A DNA stretch of 64,000 nucleotides, taken from Paramecium tetraurelia (Eukaryota > Ciliophora > Oligohymenophorea > Peniculida > Parameciidae). This document shows, piece by piece, positions 12,042 through 22,864 of the stretch. Where the stretch lies: the NCBI RefSeq assembly GCF_000165425.1, contig NW_001799166.1, positions 2,459 through 66,458 on the forward strand, read 5' to 3'. Each line of letters opens with the position of its first letter. Position 1 is the first letter of the stretch. The notes beneath the pieces are model-generated. The model saw nothing but the letters and a program-made list of their open reading frames with translations, was not told the DNA's origin and ran no database searches. The translations under genes and the position numbers were made by a program.

Positions 12042-12650
12042 TCAATATAATCTTGAATTATGAAGTTTTTTTTATTAATGAATATCTTAATAGGATTTGT
12101 TAACTTAAAATGATTTGTTTCTCTATACTCTGATCTGATTGAAAAAGGCGGGAGAAAAAGTGCATTAACTAATTTCATTTTCCTCTTTTTGTTCTTTTAA
12201 TTTTTTCAATTTTTTTTCTTTTTCCTCCATAAATATTTTGTTCCTTTCAATCACGCTCAATCCTATCCAACTATTATAATTTCTAGGTTTCTGAGTTTGA
12301 TTAAAATTTAAATTTGAATTTTCTAAATAATGATTTGTAACATTGAGGGAGGAATTTCTCAAATTGGTATTTAATTGCTAAGCAATTTTATCACTGCTCT
12401 TTTCGAAATCTACTTATCCTATTGATTTAAGTTTTGAGGCTGGAGTATCCCTTGTTTGCATAGTGAGATTTGCAGAAGGTGATCTCAAATAACCATGCAT
12501 TTATACAAACACTTTTTTAACTTCGGATGGCTTCTTAATCATCAAATTGCTTAGTCTTTCTAAGTTCTCCTATAATTAATCACTATTTTAATCTTGAAGC
12601 TAAATATAATTCTGCTATTTGTTCAAATATTATTATTAACTTCTATTCAT
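12042..12650 (-). CDS. Gln/Asn/Ser-rich protein with CTF-x-P motif, 202 aa
   Basis: A single exon of 203 codons from the ATG at 12650 to a TGA at 12042-12044. The N-terminus is Gln/Asn-rich, the middle is Ser/Thr-rich and probably disordered, and a Lys/Glu helix near residues 145-165 (MEEKEKKLKKLKEQKEENE) is followed by CTFSPAFFNQ. A C-T-F-x-P motif after a charged helix recurs in many protist, often flagellar, proteins; that is a weak hint, not an assignment. No domain is recognised. Confidence 0.65.
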
Positions 12651-13069
12651 TTAAATTATAATTAATAATCACAAACTTTCCATTTTCTATTTATGTTTGA
12701 ATTCTGAAATATCATAAGTCATCGAATCTACTTTGAATCAAATCATATATTATAATATATATGGATATAGTCTTAATAACAATAACAAGTTAATTTAATA
12801 GAAGGTTATCAATTTAAGGTTTTATTTATACCAAATAAAATATGAGATAACTTAATTGATTAATAAATTAACAAATAGAAAATCCATATTTTACGTGTAA
12901 TTTTAAATAATCTAAGTTATTCCATCTCTAGTTTACAAAAATATTATATAAACTTAATGAAAGCAAATAATATATATGAAATTTAAGGAATTAACTTTTT
13001 GATAAATATTCTCTTTAAGTATAAGATGATTGATTCCACATAGAAAATTAGGATTTAATATAAAATAAA
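12651..13069. other. Non-coding, AT-rich
   Basis: About 420 bp upstream of the minus-strand gene at 12042-12650 and downstream of the minus-strand gene ending at 13070. The composition is almost only A/T with TATATAT runs. I see no conserved frame, RNA gene or repeat. It presumably holds the promoter of the first gene and the 3' UTR of the second. Confidence 0.5.
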
Positions 13070-14573
13070 TCAATGAGTTGATTCTTCTAACTTTTCTAAT
13101 ATGTACTATTTTTTTTTAAGCCTTTCCTATATTAATTCCGATTCTGACTTTTATGTGTGCCCTAAATTCTGGTATATTTGGTAAAATTACTTATTCTTTC
13201 ATATCCAAGTCATACAATTCAGTAAGAGATGGTAAAATATCATGAGGGTTTTTCTTTTTCACAGAAAGAATTTTTTCAATTCTTTCATGATTATCCCCTT
13301 ATACTTTATAAGGCTCTGGCTAATAATTCACAGGAAGGTCCTTAATATAAGAGTATCTATAATTACAGCTCCATATTTCTTTTTAATATAAAACTAAGTG
13401 TAATTCTGTTTATGTATAAGAGTCTTAATGTCATGCATCGCTCTTTCGCTTTTAGATGATGTCAGAGGTTATCTATATGATGAACTAGAGGAATCTTCAT
13501 AAGTCGTTGCATTTTATTATTGGATTCTAGGACTTATCAAAGTACTTTTTGCATCTCCAATAATAAAATTTTAAATTCTTGTCCTTTCTTTCATTCTCTT
13601 TAATTCTCCTTCCTTCTCTCCTTTTCGAATTGCACTCTACATAGCCGAAGATTATATTCTTTCTATTTCGTTACTATGTAATCCTATTTATTTCAAAAGA
13701 ACATTGTATTCCTTTTTTAGTTATATTATTAATTTATGTTCTTATTCAATTAACTTAGCTTTAAGTTATTCAGTTTATTTTTAATGTTTTCTTTCTAATT
13801 CATCCTTTTAGCGTTCAATACGTTTATTTTATTCTGAAGCAACTCTTTGTTATTCTTATTTTTCCATATTTTTTAATTCTCTTCGAAAATCAAGGGCTTC
13901 TTCAACTCTTTCATCTAAAGATACTAATTTTTCTTGCGTTTATAAGTCCTTTAATTTTCTCTTGGGCTTTACTTTGAGGAATTCTGTATTTTTTGACAAT
14001 TTTTCTTCCAATTAATTCATTTCTTCTTATTACTAGATGATTTAGGTTTATCTACGGTTATTATTGAAATTACATTCTAATTTATTTTTGTTATTCAAAG
14101 TTTTAGAAGTAATTGTAATACTTCTCATAAAAATCATCCAATTTTTCTAAACCTATTTCTTTGTATGTAGCAATTTCAGACTTATATATTTTTTTCCTTA
14201 GCACATCTTAATACTCGCAGATGTTTGTTTCCAAAGTCCTAATTGACTTCATCAATTGTTTGAATGGGACATATTATTAGATTTATAATAATAAATTTGC
14301 AACTTATTGCATTTTTTCTTTGATTATACTAAAGACTAGAATTTACTCATCTTCATTTAGATATCTATATGATCATCTATAGAATTACCCATCATTATCT
14401 TAATCGAATAAATCAAAAAAATCTTTTCCACTATTTACTTTTAGCATAGAATAGATATCATCTTTACAAGCATCAAACACTTAAAGAGCTGTTTTATAAG
14501 GTATTTAAACTTATGTAAAGTCATTCCTCCTAAACTCTTTCCAAATATTGGCACATTTTTAAGGAGCTGCCAT
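13070..14573 (-). CDS. EF-hand plus coiled-coil protein, ~469 aa
   Basis: Five exons joined by introns of 24, 22, 26 and 22 nt give 470 codons. An EF-hand loop (FDLFDQDNDGYLNEDE) lies near residues 55-70 and is only complete after the first splice, which supports the model. From about residue 150 the protein is a long coiled coil rich in Glu, Lys and Gln, followed by a Ser-rich linker and a C-terminal helix ending LEKLEESTH. Calcium binding is likely. The family is unknown; cytoskeletal or axonemal use would be typical. The start is uncertain: the same frame stays open about 30 codons upstream of the chosen ATG, without another ATG. Confidence 0.7.
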
Positions 14574-14733
14574 AAATATTTCACCTAAAGCATTCTTTAT
14601 AAAGAATACCTTCTGCTTAAACTTATCTGATGTAAGTTTTGGGTAAAGATGACAAAGCAGAATAGTTTGTTTGTTAGATCAATTTCGATGCATATAGTGA
14701 TGATTTTGTTTCTGTCTAGAGCATAATAAATTT

Positions 14734-15331
14734 ATGAAATACGATTAAAAAATAAAGTAATTAGAGAAGTTCTTAATAATCAAAAAAGTGTCTGATAACC
14801 CTAAGTACAAAATTGTATTAATAACTATAAGATTTGGAGCAAAATAGAGCAATCGATTAATAATTAGAGAGCAAGCCATGAAAGCAAGACAAAATGAATT
14901 ATAAGATGCAGTAAATAGAAATTTTGATTTGCTTGGATATGGTTATGAATTCAATAAAGTTGATAAGAAGAATGTCTTGCAAACAGAAAAATTTCTGAAA
15001 CACTTTTTGGACTTGGATAATGAAGATGATCATCTTCCAAAAATCAATAAGTATTAAACAACGAGAACAGAATTAACCTAAATATCAACTGAAGAAAGAT
15101 TTCCTTAATTGATTAGTACTATTCCCACTCTTTATTGCAATTAGATAATGAAATCTTGTGAAACTGTTAAAGGGTATTGTTCTGTTTAAATAATGTAGTG
15201 ATATTAAGAAACTAAAAAGAGTGAATAAGAAGACAATTAGAACAAACTAATTCCAAATGAATAAAATGATCAATAGACTACAAACAATACAAACAACGAA
15301 TTTTTTGAATAATGAATTGATTTTATTATGA
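14734..15331 (+). CDS. Basic protein of unknown function, 190 aa
   Basis: Two exons with a 25-nt intron (15174-15198) give 191 codons. The protein is basic and mostly helical, with an acidic patch (LDNEDDHLPK) around residue 95 and a C-terminus rich in Asn, Thr and Lys. No domain is recognised. A further 33-nt in-frame intron near 14815 (GTATTA...AATAG) is possible and would shorten the protein by 11 residues. The stop is 14 bp from the stop of the convergent gene at 15346. It is divergent from the EF-hand gene across 160 bp. Confidence 0.6.
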
Positions 15332-15345
15332 TATTAATTAATTAA

Positions 15346-16229
15346 TCAAGAAAATCTAAAACCATTGTACATCAATGATTGATTAGTTTGATTTGTCTAA
15401 TTCGTCTTGTATTCAACTTAATCATCCCAATTAGATCTTTAGTCACAAAATCCAGTCTCATTGACAGATATTGAATGATTGCGGGATCTCTATTATAAAA
15501 ACGAAAATTTACGTGTTTTATTTTTTATATTGATTGTCGAATGAATGAACTTTCTTACTCTGTTGTAGTCGTTAATTTCTTTTTTGTATTGTATAATTTA
15601 TTTTAAATTTCTTTTATCTATTTCTCTAAATGAGGATTGATTCTATTCAAAAACCCACCAATTTCTGTCGAATCCTTCGTGATGATTTATTCTTCAAATT
15701 TATTGTTTGCTAATTATTGTAATTACTATGTTGTTCTTATTCTGGTAGTAGGATGGGATGGGCTTTAATTCCTTTTTCTACTCATATATATTCTATCATC
15801 TTCATATTGCGAGTTTAGTTAAGATTCATTTTGAGAATTATAATTTTCCTTGTTATTTACTAGATATTCTAACTCGATAATTTTATTTTATAATCTCTCA
15901 ATTTCTTTTTCATTATTTTTCATTATTGCTTTTATTTAATTTTCTTTTTCTTATATTTTGTTTTCTAATAGTTTATTCTCAATTTGCAAAGTATTTATTA
16001 TTTATTATTGCTTTCCAATTTCACTCTATTCAAAGGACTTTTAGAACTTTTAAACTATGTTCTCATTTTAAGGTTAATTTAAGGTATTGATAAAGATTTC
16101 ATTCATCTTTTTCAGGTTTTCCTCCCTTTCTTTTGCTTCTTGTATATACATTTCCTAAATTTGTATCTTTTGTAATAACATAGCTTTTTCATTCTTCCAC
16201 TCAACAAATTACATTCTTTCCTCATTCAT
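15346..16229 (-). CDS. Coiled-coil protein, 286 aa
   Basis: Two exons with a 23-nt intron near the 3' end give 287 codons. Residues ~1-150 form a coiled coil (e.g. KEREENLKKMNEIF, NNEKEIERLQNKIIELE). A basic Ser/Pro/Arg-rich segment follows (RKRNQSPSHPTTRIR), then another helix and a Ser/Asn/Gln-rich tail ending GFRFS. Skipping the intron would give a different, less ciliate-like tail ending at a TGA slightly upstream. No named family. It is convergent with the gene at 14734-15331. Confidence 0.7.
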
Positions 16230-16298
16230 TATTTTCAATTTTGAATATTTATATTAAATAATTATTTACTGTTATAATTATAAATATTGTATATATCT

Positions 16299-16883
16299 TC
16301 ATTTTATGAATAAAATTATAACTATAAAAACTAAGATACAGATGATCACAAATCTGTAGCCAACATTTGATTTTTGAGATTGTTAAGTTCTTGTCAACTC
16401 TTGAGATGCTTTTTAAGTTTTCTCTTCAGCATATGCAAAATCTTGTTCAACTTAAAATATTGAATCAACTTATTAATGAGCTAATTAAGATATTTTATCA
16501 TAAATGCTTTAAACTTTACCCATATTTTTGTGGATACTTTGTAATCGCTACTTTCTATTATTCACATTTTCCTCAAACAACTGCACTTCTAATTGACGAT
16601 CTTGATTATTTTCCAAAATTAAACTAATGTGTTCATCTTAATAATTATATTCCATTTCCTACAGTTTCTTATTTAACGAAGAAAATTATTTCATATATCT
16701 CATAGTCTGATTTTCGTTTCCTGACTTTATTCTTTACTAAATTAGTTTTTTTATTTTTTCTGATTGCTATTTACACTAATTTAGATATTATTGCTTTTCA
16801 CTCTCCTTACAATCAGTGTCTACTAATAGGTAATGAAATTAATCAATATTTTATTACAATTAATCATCATATTCATTGAACAT
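16299..16883 (-). CDS. Tail-anchored SNARE (syntaxin-like Qa-SNARE), 194 aa
   Basis: A single exon of 195 codons. The C-terminus is a textbook tail anchor (YRFVIICILVFIVIILF then IK). Just before it lies a SNARE-type helix with a central Gln: QLAHQQVDSIFQVEQDFAYA. The N-terminal ~95 residues are helical. Length and layout fit a syntaxin (Qa) SNARE; the motif around the membrane span recalls syntaxin 18/Ufe1, but that sub-assignment is tentative. SNAREs drive membrane fusion in the secretory and endocytic pathways. The cytosolic face of ER or Golgi is the likely site. Confidence 0.7.
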
Positions 16884-17286
16884 ATAATAATAAAATAAAG
16901 ATTAATTTAATTACTTGCAAGAAATCAAATAAAATAAAATAGAGAAGAATTAAATATACCCCAATCTCTTAATTTGAACTTATATATTATACTTTCTTTA
17001 TATTCTCTAAAAACATAATTAAAAATCAGAACAATTCAAAAAAAGGATAGCAAAATAGCTAGACTAAAAAGATTTGAGAACAAAATCGAGTAAATAATCA
17101 ATAAATGTAATTAAAAGTAGTTATCTAAATCATTCAAGGGTTCTGTAATGATTTCAAAATAAATCAATATAAATACTATTTGCACTATACACAAATTAAC
17201 CAATATAAATCTGACAGAAAAATTCAGTATTAATATATTTAATCGTAGACTATTTATTAAAGAATTTTTATTAAATTGTAATATAA
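16884..17286. other. Intergenic, AT-rich; possible upstream frame
   Basis: About 400 bp between the syntaxin-like gene and the small basic gene at 17287. The strand composition is unbiased and A/T-rich. One plus-strand frame is open from about 17105 straight into the BCD1 gene. I treat it as chance or a possible BCD1 extension rather than a separate gene. No RNA gene or repeat is seen. Confidence 0.4.
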
Positions 17287-17610
17287 ATGGGTAAAATGGG
17301 ACCAGCGTGGTTAATTAAGGCTGGAAGAACTAGATACAATACTAAAATGTGTAAAATAGTTAAAATAACTAAACATAAAAGAGTTTAAGGTAGAGCCTGG
17401 AGGAGAAAACAATTCAATAAACGAAAAGTCTAAACATAATTACAAAAAACATTAGTTGGACAATAAATTCATTTAAAGGGAGTTTTAGTACATAAAAAAG
17501 GACCTAATTGGCACAAGGGCAATAAATAATTACTAGAAAAAGAAAAGATAGAACTGGTTTAACTAAAAAGGGAATTAAAAAGGAATAAATTTAATAGAGA
17601 TGAGTATTGA
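17287..17610 (+). CDS. Small basic protein, 107 aa, unknown
   Basis: A single exon of 108 codons. The protein is very basic, with Trp-containing motifs (GPAWLIKAGRTRYN, GRAWRRKQFNKRK, KKGPNWHKGN) and a C-terminal charged helix. It resembles an RNA-binding or ribosomal-type protein in composition only. Codon choice (GGA, GTT, GCT, AGA) fits Paramecium coding DNA. A competing frame is open across this whole interval and joins BCD1 in frame, so the true gene could instead be a longer BCD1. The spacing to BCD1 is 61 bp, same strand. Confidence 0.5.
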
Positions 17611-17671
17611 ATTGAAAGTTCAACCTTTTGAAAAATTATTTCGATACTTAATTTATATTTTATTTTAATTA

Positions 17672-18463
17672 ATGATAGAAGACGGAGAGATTTCAGAACT
17701 ATGCAAGATGTGTGGGAAACCAGATAAATATAAATGCCCTTAATGCGAAACTAAGACTTGTTCCTTAGATTGTTGCAAAAAACATAAACAAATTTATAAT
17801 TGCAATGGAATTCGAGATCCGACTAAATAACCAAATAAAATTTCAGAACTCCTAGTATAAAGAGATTATAATTATGTTAATGAAGTGATGAAAAATACGG
17901 AGATGATTTAAAAAAAATTAGTTGGAATCACAGCTTTACCAGATGCAATGAGATATAAATTATTAAAACATTATGCAAGAAAAATGAATGTGGATGTTAT
18001 TTTAGCACCAAAAATAATGAAAAAACACAGACAAAATTTATCATTTTACTCAATAAAGGATAAATAAATTCATTGGTGTTTGGAATTATAGTATCTAAAT
18101 GTGAGTTACGTTACAAAACCTATATCATAGAAGACAATCATTTTAGATGCAATTTTAGAGTAGGATTTATTCGATTCTAAATTATTAGATTAATACAAAA
18201 TCAACACTTCATAGGAATCATTGAAAACTTTCTTTAAGGAAGGTAAGATCTAATTATGTTGGTAATCTTATGAGGTTCTTGACTTCACAGAATAAGATGA
18301 GTATAAGTTTAAGAATTAAAAAAAGAAATTAAACTAAGTAAATAGTCATGAAAAATAAATTTTGTATATTGATCCTAAATTTACAATTGAATAAGTGATC
18401 AAAGGATACACGGTATTTGAATTCCCCAGTTTTGAAATCAAATTTTTATTGTAACCTTAATGA
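17672..18463 (+). CDS. BCD1: Box C/D snoRNP assembly factor BCD1 (ZNHIT6 homologue), 263 aa
   Basis: A single exon of 264 codons. A HIT zinc finger opens the protein: LCKMCGKPDKYKCPQCETKT followed by CSLDCCKKHK, with the usual Cys pairs and Cys/His ligands within residues ~9-50. The BCD1-type alpha/beta region follows, with YKLLKHYARKMNVDVILAPK and, near the C-terminus, FPSFEIKFL. BCD1 is required for stable box C/D snoRNAs and so for rRNA 2'-O-methylation. Length matches short (yeast-like) members that begin with the HIT finger. The frame is open further upstream (see the 17287 entry), so an N-terminal extension as in animals is possible. Confidence 0.9.
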
Positions 18464-18636
18464 TGTAATACATTACTTATAAACTATTACAATTTATAGT
18501 AATATTTCAAATAATTAAAAATTTCAAATAATTAAAGTGATTTCTGAAGCAATAATGTATTAATAAAGCTTTTACACTATTGTTTAGAGTATTTACAATA
18601 AAATGATAATTAAAATATATAAAATAACATATCTAA

Positions 18637-19579
18637 TCACTATTGTTATGATCTTTTATTAAGAAAATCTTCAAATCCTTTCCAAAGGACACTGAATATT
18701 AATCCTTGTAAGCCATTTGTAAGAATTCTTGTTTTCAAACCTCTTCCAAATAATCCCTTTACGCCATCCTTTTCTAATACTAAGTTGACCGCTTCCTTAT
18801 AAGTTATTGGGTTTTGGCTTGTTTGCTTTGTAGTTTTTATAACTCTAAGAGAATTTGAGATTGAATCAGATATCACGGAACTACAAAATCCAATAAATGC
18901 TCTTCTGGCTAATTTTTTCTTCTTATCGGTATAATCAGGAAGTTTTTCATTTAAGAGATTGAAGGTGGCAAACCTAAAGATAAATAAAATTCAAATACCA
19001 TGGATAATGCCCTACGATTGTAGCTGATGCTGTTGCCAAAGCACCATGATAAAGTGCGGGTACTCCTTTGACTTTTATTTTGGATTAAAGAATAGTCAAA
19101 CCATTTTTTCCTTCAACCTAAAGAATAGTTTTCACAGTATCAATTGGAGTCAAGGCAATACGAAAAACTCCTGCCATAACTGATCCTCCAGCTGCTCTGA
19201 TCATCACTGGCAAATTTCTTGTAGATTCAAATGAATCCATTAGTGTCAAGAATAGAGTGTTAGCAAACGTATCTCCAAATCTAGACAATGGTCCTTGTAA
19301 TAATGCTGGTGCCAAACCTTAATTTTATGAAAATTCTTTACCTTTATAAAATCTCAAGATCCCTCCTTCACTATACAAATGTTTTAGTGTTCCAACAATT
19401 GTGCCTCCATAACGATACTAGTAATTCATAGTTGTTCTTAACCACATTAAAGAACACACTTGAATAGCCATAGCCATGCTTCCTGATAGACCTGACCTAA
19501 ATGCCTTGCTTGCTACTTCTTTGAAATTGAAAGTTGGATTAGTGTTCTTGTTTTAGCTATTTTTTGAGTCTTCAGTCAT
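18637..19579 (-). CDS. Mitochondrial carrier family protein (SLC25-like), 297 aa
   Basis: Three exons, with introns at 19318-19341 (24 nt) and 18974-18998 (25 nt), give 298 codons. Size and composition match the six-helix SLC25 carriers. Carrier-type signatures are seen around [12 protein letters not shown] (P-x-D/E-x-x-K form) and [26 protein letters not shown]-terminal repeat contains [18 protein letters not shown]. The first-repeat PxDxxK signature is degenerate, as in plant and protist carriers of unknown substrate. Function: transport across the mitochondrial inner membrane; substrate unknown. The final residues after KRS are three Gln codons, then TGA. Confidence 0.8.
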
Positions 19580-19958
19580 TCGATAAATTTATTATTGAGA
19601 TTCAAAATATTTTTTTAATTGCCTATAAATACAGGATTTGAACAATTTTAATAATTAATTCCTTTGTCATTATTCGAAATTCCAAAAATTATTACTACTA
19701 TATTTTTTAATTATTTTATATTTATTGAAAAAAATCAGCTTAAAATATAGTATTCATTTATAATCTGAGTTCAGGAACGCATATGTTAAATATTTTGAAT
19801 TACTATTATAAATTCTGGAAATCTCATAAAATAAATGTTTCAAATCTAGAACTAAACACAAAGATTATTTTTAACTATTACATATAAGTAAAAAGTAGTG
19901 CGTTCTTGTTTATAATAATATAATCTTAATATATATGTATATATAAAATTCTTAAGAA
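19580..19958. other. Non-coding, AT-rich
   Basis: About 380 bp upstream of the carrier gene and upstream of the decayed locus at 19959. Poly-A/T and TATA-like runs, including (TATA)n around 19932-19946. No frame, RNA or repeat is supported. It should contain the carrier's promoter. Confidence 0.5.
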
Positions 19959-21180
19959 ATGCTCTAAAAGAATAAGGATGAGTTTAGCCTAATGAACCTT
20001 AATCATCTAAGTCTGAATTTCAAATAGAAGATGATAGTCTCATGAGGTTGTATTTATTTTTTCTATTAAGAATTTTTTTTAATAATAATTTTAATTGAAA
20101 TCCAAAAAATTATCCCCTTGCTAATAGAATTTCAAATTTTATTATAAGCCAAAAAACTAATACTAAATCCAAAATTTTCTTCTCTCAAACAAATACTAAT
20201 AAGGTGAGATAAAAGTGATAATATTGTAATCCAAAAGAATTATATTAAAATCTAAAAAATAGTTCCCCTTTTCTTATGAAAAAAATAAAACACTTTTATG
20301 AGGATTATTGATTTTCAAAAATCTTTTCACATATTTTCTAATTCACCGCCTGATAGAAAGACTAGATGCATATGTTAATGATGCGATATCAAAGACATTT
20401 CTGTTGGAATCATCTCGTTAGTCTTTAAAAATTCATTGATAGAGAACTTGATTATTAATAGAAAAAGTTTTAATTAATTTTAACTAAAATCAAATAAATT
20501 ATTCTTCTTTGATAAATCCGTCTCGAATAATAACTAGGATAAATAAGATTAATTAATTAATAACTAATATGAAAAAGACATTCAATTTGATTAGAATTAT
20601 TATCCAATTAAAAATCAACTAAATATAAGTTTTGCATAGATGATCAAATAAAAAATGCAAATCAGAAAATTTATTCTACAGCTAATTAAGTTCTATTAAA
20701 TAAATAATAGAATATAATGCTGTTTATTATATATATAAATTCTAAACTTTAAATAGCGATTAGTAAAAGGCAACATTCATTCTAATCCGATCATTAATTT
20801 ATTTGATATTCAAGAGAAAGATTTAAGATAAGCTCTGAATATTGTATTCTGATTTATTTAATTATGGCAAGTTGTAAAAGATGCATATGAGTTTTCGATA
20901 AATTAGGAACACAGTGGAGAAAGAGAAGATTAAATGTTTATTTTTAATAATTAGTGAAATAGAGTATGAATATTATATATAAGTATTAACTTAGTTTATA
21001 GTTTTGAATCCAAGCAGCAAAAGGCAGTTTTGATGATTTAAATATAGATTTTCAAATAAATAGATTTGAATTAGATTATATTAAAAAGTGTCTTTGATTG
21101 CGTAATAAAAACAAAGGGGATGATAAATTATAAACACTCATTTAATTTTTCCATACTATTGCCTTAAGAAATCTGATTAG
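19959..21180 (+). pseudogene. Decayed protein-coding gene, family unknown
   Basis: Several plus-strand stretches read like ciliate protein but lie in different frames that no sensible set of short introns joins. The start ATG CTC TAA... gives MLQKNKDEF; one base out of frame the text continues PNEPQSSKSEFQIEDDSLMR. Further blocks are FLIHRLIERLDAYVNDAI near 20345, a Gln/Asn-rich block with DQLINNQYEKDIQFDQNYYP near 20550-20610, and LFDIQEKDLRQALNI near 20800, with in-frame TGAs between some of them. This pattern fits a pseudogene with frameshifts. A genuine gene with unusual introns remains possible. No family could be identified. Confidence 0.4.
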
Positions 21181-21301
21181 TATTAAGTAATGACCACCTA
21201 TTTTTTTGGTTTCTTATTCTGAGCAGAGGGGGTAGCATTTTAATTGGTAGTTTACAATGGCTATTGCAAATATTTTTCAGGTATGTTCATGTATTTCATT
21301 C

Positions 21302-21609
21302 TCACTGTTTTTATTAATATTTTATACTTTGATCTACTATTCTTCTGAGTTCAGAAATCTCTAATAAGCAATCCTCTTCCTCCTCTGTAATGGTTTTTCT
21401 GGGACTATCAATTTAATTTTCTTCTTCAATTTGCTCTTCAATAGCTGCATAATGTACATAATTATATGAGTACGTGATTGTGGGAAATATAAGGCAGTTT
21501 TTTCATATCTAGGAGAGATGGTAATTTCTTTTTGTTGGCTGGTTAACTATTGATATGCCAGAATCAAATCTGATGCTACTTTTGATATATTTGGAGCATT
21601 CTTCTTCAT
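21302..21609 (-). CDS. Small acidic-tailed protein, 92 aa
   Basis: Two exons with a 29-nt intron give 93 codons. The N-terminus is mixed (MKKNAPNISKVASDL). After the splice the protein is strongly acidic and helical: QIEEENQIDSPRKTI, then TEEEEDCLLEISELRR. No domain is recognised. It starts 35 bp from the ATG of the divergent CCDC113 gene, suggesting co-expression with a ciliary gene. Confidence 0.6.
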
Positions 21610-21644
21610 CGTTAATTTGTAATATTATTATAATATTAATTAAA
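21610..21644. promoter_or_regulatory. 35-bp divergent promoter
   Basis: The ATGs of the minus-strand small acidic protein (21609) and the plus-strand CCDC113-like gene (21645) are separated by 35 bp of ATT/TAT-rich sequence. Any promoter must serve both genes. Confidence 0.5.
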
Positions 21645-22817
21645 ATGATATAAGAGTAATAATAAGGGATAACAGAGGAAGAGAAGGAACTCATTTTGAT
21701 TGAGGAATTATCATAAAAATTGGAAGGTCTTTACAAGGATATGGAATAGATCAGAAGAGAGAATTTGCTCTTTGAATCCTATATAATGAGGAACTCCAAG
21801 GATTTGTAGAGGGAAGAGGAAGCGGAAGATAAGAAGCAGAAAACAAAGAAAAAGGATAAGCCTATTGATAAAAAGGTTGAATTAAGTATTAATGTATAGA
21901 CGATGTAATTGACAAACGAGGAAAAGTACGAAATTGCATAATTTGAGAGCGATACTTTGAAAAAGAACATTGAGGAGGGAAGAATAAGATCAGATTAAAT
22001 ATTAGAAACCTTGAGAGTAAGAGAAAAAATAATGAATTTAGGCAATTTTGGAGGAAACCGACAAGGCCATCACAGAAATTAGAAAGGATGCTTTTGATTT
22101 TCAGAGAGAAATTTTATTTGCTGGAGAGAATACTAGGACTGGAAAGATTGAAGCAGAGAGAATAGAAAAATACTTTAAAGAAAAACTAGCCTAAAAAGTA
22201 TTAAATTAGCTCTAAATAAGGATGCATAAATAGAGAAGTATAAATAAAAGAAAGCCAATATTGAATAATAAATTACTAAAACAAGTAATCAGATTCAAAA
22301 GAAAGAGGAGATGGGAGATGATTTAAAATTTATAGATTTTCATCAATTGTAAATTGAAAATAAGAAATATGTTAAATAAATCGATGAAAAGAATAAAAAG
22401 TTATTGGGTTTGAAGATAGCCACAGGGAAGATATCTTCTGTTTTAATTGAAGAAAGAAATCTATTATAAAATGAAATAGATTAATGCAATAAATTGATAT
22501 AAGAAATTGATGATAAGAACAAAAAGACAGCTAAAACTTAGGAGCAGACTAAGAAGGTGAAAAGATAAATTGCATCTTTGACGGAAAAGAAGAAAAAGTT
22601 TGCAATCCAATTAGAACAAGTGAATAATGCAACAAATGAAGATATTCCAAAAGTATAAATTGATTGATATACAAAGGCTATGACATATGTGTTGTAAAAA
22701 AGAAAAGAGGAGGAGTTGGTTTACAAAATAAGAAACACGAATAGAAAAATTGAGATAGCTGAATTAGCTTACTAAAAGGCTTGTAAAGCAATAGGAATAA
22801 ATCCACAAAAACTTTGA
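21645..22817 (+). CDS. CCDC113: CCDC113/CCDC96-family ciliary coiled-coil protein, 366 aa
   Basis: Four exons with introns at 22017-22041 (25 nt), 22198-22220 (23 nt) and 22653-22676 (24 nt) give 367 codons. The protein is coiled-coil throughout. The diagnostic block is DDLKFIDFHQLQIENKKYV followed by QIDEKNKKLLGLK, the signature of the DUF4201 domain shared by CCDC113 and CCDC96. An upstream FQREILFAGENTRTGKI block also matches that pair. Length favours CCDC113 over the longer CCDC96. In Tetrahymena the two proteins form a complex in the axoneme near the nexin-dynein regulatory complex and radial spoke 3. The gene converges on the large membrane-protein gene with 47 bp between stops. Confidence 0.85.
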
Positions 22818-22864
22818 TAGCAAAGCTTATAAGTTTAAAGATAATTTTATTTTAAATATATTTC

